Origin: an uncultured Prevotellaceae bacterium
GTDB taxonomy: Bacteria > Bacteroidota > Bacteroidia > Bacteroidales > Bacteroidaceae
Direction of reading: 5' to 3'
Length of the DNA: 53,842 nucleotides
Assembly (NCBI GenBank): GCA_946402905.1
Contig: CAMIYC010000022.1
Span: 1-53,842 of the forward strand
The translations under genes and the position numbers were made by a program. Positions 52,726 through 53,842 of this stretch are shown here, piece after piece (within the stretch, counting starts at the first letter, position 1; each line of letters starts with the position of its first letter). The notes below the pieces were generated by a model that worked only from the letters and a program-made list of their open reading frames with translations, did no database searches and had not been told where the DNA came from.

Positions 52726-53193
52726 TTACTCAGCCTTCTCCTCAGCGGGTGTCTCAGCAGCAGGAGCAGCAGCGGCGGCAGACTTACGGCTGCGGCGTGT
52801 GCGCTTGGCAGCTTTCGGTGTCTTGGCCATGTTCTCATCAAAGTCCACCAGCTCGATGAAGCAGATCTGAGCACCGTCACCAAGGCGGTTGCCCAGCTTG
52901 ATGATACGGGTGTAGCCACCGGGACGGTCGCCTACCTTCTCAGCCACAGGGCCGAAAAGCTCCTTCAGAGCCTCTTTGTTCTGCAGATAGCTGAACACTA
53001 CACGGCGTGAGTTGGTAGAGTCGTCCTTGCAGCGGGTGATAAGGGGCTCTGCATATTTCTTGAGTGCCTTTGCCTTGGCAAGAGTCGTAGTGATTCTTTT
53101 GTGCATGATCAGAGAGATAGCCAGGTTGGCAAGCATAGCCTGACGGTGATCAGCAGTACGACCCAGATGGTTGAATTTCTTATTGTGTCTCAT
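52726..53193 (-). CDS. rplQ: 50S ribosomal protein L17
   Basis: 155 residues. The N-terminus [20 protein letters not shown] and [24 protein letters not shown] are diagnostic. The C-terminal Ala/Lys/Glu-rich tail ([19 protein letters not shown]) is an extension beyond the E. coli length of 127, as is common in Bacteroidota. It lies 9 bp after rpoA, the last gene of the large ribosomal operon. Confidence 0.98.
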   Translation of the reverse strand: MRHNKKFNHLGRTADHRQAMLANLAISLIMHKRITTTLAKAKALKKYAEPLITRCKDDSTNSRRVVFSYLQNKEALKELFGPVAEKVGDRPGGYTRIIKLGNRLGDGAQICFIELVDFDENMAKTPKAAKRTRRSRKSAAAAAPAAETPAEEKAE

Positions 53194-53202
53194 TTTTCGT
53201 TT

Positions 53203-53842
53203 TTATTTTTCAAGTTTATACTTTGAAATATCGGTTCCAAACGACAGATTCAGACTCTCGAGCAAATCATCAAGCTCAGAAAGCGATTTCTTACCGAAGT
53301 TGCGGAATTTAAGAAGGTCGGTCTTGTTGTACTGCACCAAATCGCCGAGCGTGTCGACATCAGCGGCCTTGAGACAGTTGAGAGCACGCACGCTGAGATT
53401 CATGTCGACAAGACGGGTCTTGAGCAACTGGCGCATGTGCAGAATCTCCTCATCAAACTCCTGATTGCCGTTGACATCCGGACTCTCAAGAGTGATCTTC
53501 TCGTCAGAGAAGAGCATGAAGTGATGGATGAGAATCTTGGCTGCCTCCTTCAAGGCATCCTTGGGTTGAATGGAACCATCCGTGGTCACCTCCAGAATGA
53601 GCTTGTCATAGTCGGTCTTCTGCTCGACACGATAGGGCTCTACGGAGTATTTCACATTGCGGATTGGGGTGTAGATAGAATCGATTGGAATTACGTTGAC
53701 ATCGGTGCAATAATCACGGTTTTCATCAGCAGGCACGTAGCCGCGACCCTTGTTGATGGTAATGTCGAGCTGCATCGACGCTTTGATGTCTAAATGACAA
53801 ATCACCAAATCAGGATTTAACACTTCAAATCCAGTCAGATAC
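53203..53842 (-). CDS. rpoA: DNA-directed RNA polymerase alpha subunit, partial
   Basis: The frame is open to the window edge and continues beyond it; the GTG at 53823 (in [10 protein letters not shown]) is not the start. About 213 residues are present. They cover the end of the N-terminal dimerisation domain ([35 protein letters not shown]) and the whole C-terminal DNA-binding domain ([39 protein letters not shown]) that contacts UP elements and regulators such as CRP. The complete gene would be about 330 residues. Confidence 0.97.
   Translation of the reverse strand, partial: YLTGFEVLNPDLVICHLDIKASMQLDITINKGRGYVPADENRDYCTDVNVIPIDSIYTPIRNVKYSVEPYRVEQKTDYDKLILEVTTDGSIQPKDALKEAAKILIHHFMLFSDEKITLESPDVNGNQEFDEEILHMRQLLKTRLVDMNLSVRALNCLKAADVDTLGDLVQYNKTDLLKFRNFGKKSLSELDDLLESLNLSFGTDISKYKLEK

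Overview
The window comes from a member of the Bacteroidota, most likely a Prevotella-like Bacteroidales. Three things point there. Promoters repeatedly fit the Bacteroidota pattern TTTG-N19/20-TAnnTTTG, secreted proteins end in type IX secretion (T9SS) sorting domains, and gene neighbourhoods are typical of the group (ExbB-ExbD-ExbD-TonB-PstS-like-TPR, HPRT/adenylate kinase-ObgE-PgeF, MoxR-DUF58-DUF4350-DUF4129-SpoIIM). I assigned function by reading the sequence only; no database search was possible.

Layout. 1-5.2 kb: partial tRNA-Met, a START-like protein, an LptF/G permease, RibBA and an aspartate aminotransferase. 5.4-10.9 kb: an energy-transduction operon (ExbB, two ExbD, TonB, a PstS-like lipoprotein, a TPR protein) closed by a strong terminator. 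11-14 kb: a 55-residue ferredoxin, a PorT-like outer-membrane protein and a 5'-nucleotidase split into two genes. 14-23 kb: L19, a stand-alone AICAR transformylase, PgeF, ObgE, an in-frame HPRT-adenylate kinase fusion, NAD(P)HX repair enzyme, a CE6-like esterase and class II aldolase. 23.3-28.2 kb: aquaporin, then a regulatory intergenic region, a large T9SS cargo protein and a 56-residue peptide gene. 28.2-38.2 kb: an operon-like set of three T9SS cargo genes (a 1875-residue repetitive adhesin-like protein, an Omp28-like CxxC protein, an M6 metalloprotease). 38.3-46.9 kb: a seven-gene MoxR-type operon ending in a membrane-anchored TPR/HTH regulator, with a divergent RDD gene. 47-53.8 kb: a receiver/PEP-synthase-like hybrid, NADP-glutamate dehydrogenase, a glycine-zipper lipoprotein, L17 and the 3' part of rpoA.

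How the genes fit together. PorT, the cargo proteins with C-terminal sorting domains and the TPR/HTH regulator beside them suggest a secretion-centred lifestyle. The MoxR operon probably builds a membrane complex of unknown purpose.

The most interesting signal is non-coding. A 73-bp block is perfectly identical at 24262-24334 and 46938-47010. In each place it carries its own promoter and a hairpin-plus-T-run terminator, and so predicts a small RNA of about 65 nt. Both copies have a CRP/FNR-type palindrome (TTGAT-N4-(A/G)TCAA) at exactly the same distance upstream, although the sequence between has diverged. A second family, AGTTGAC(A/G)-type octamer arrays, sits in four intergenic regions, one of them filling the predicted 5' leader of the aldolase gene.
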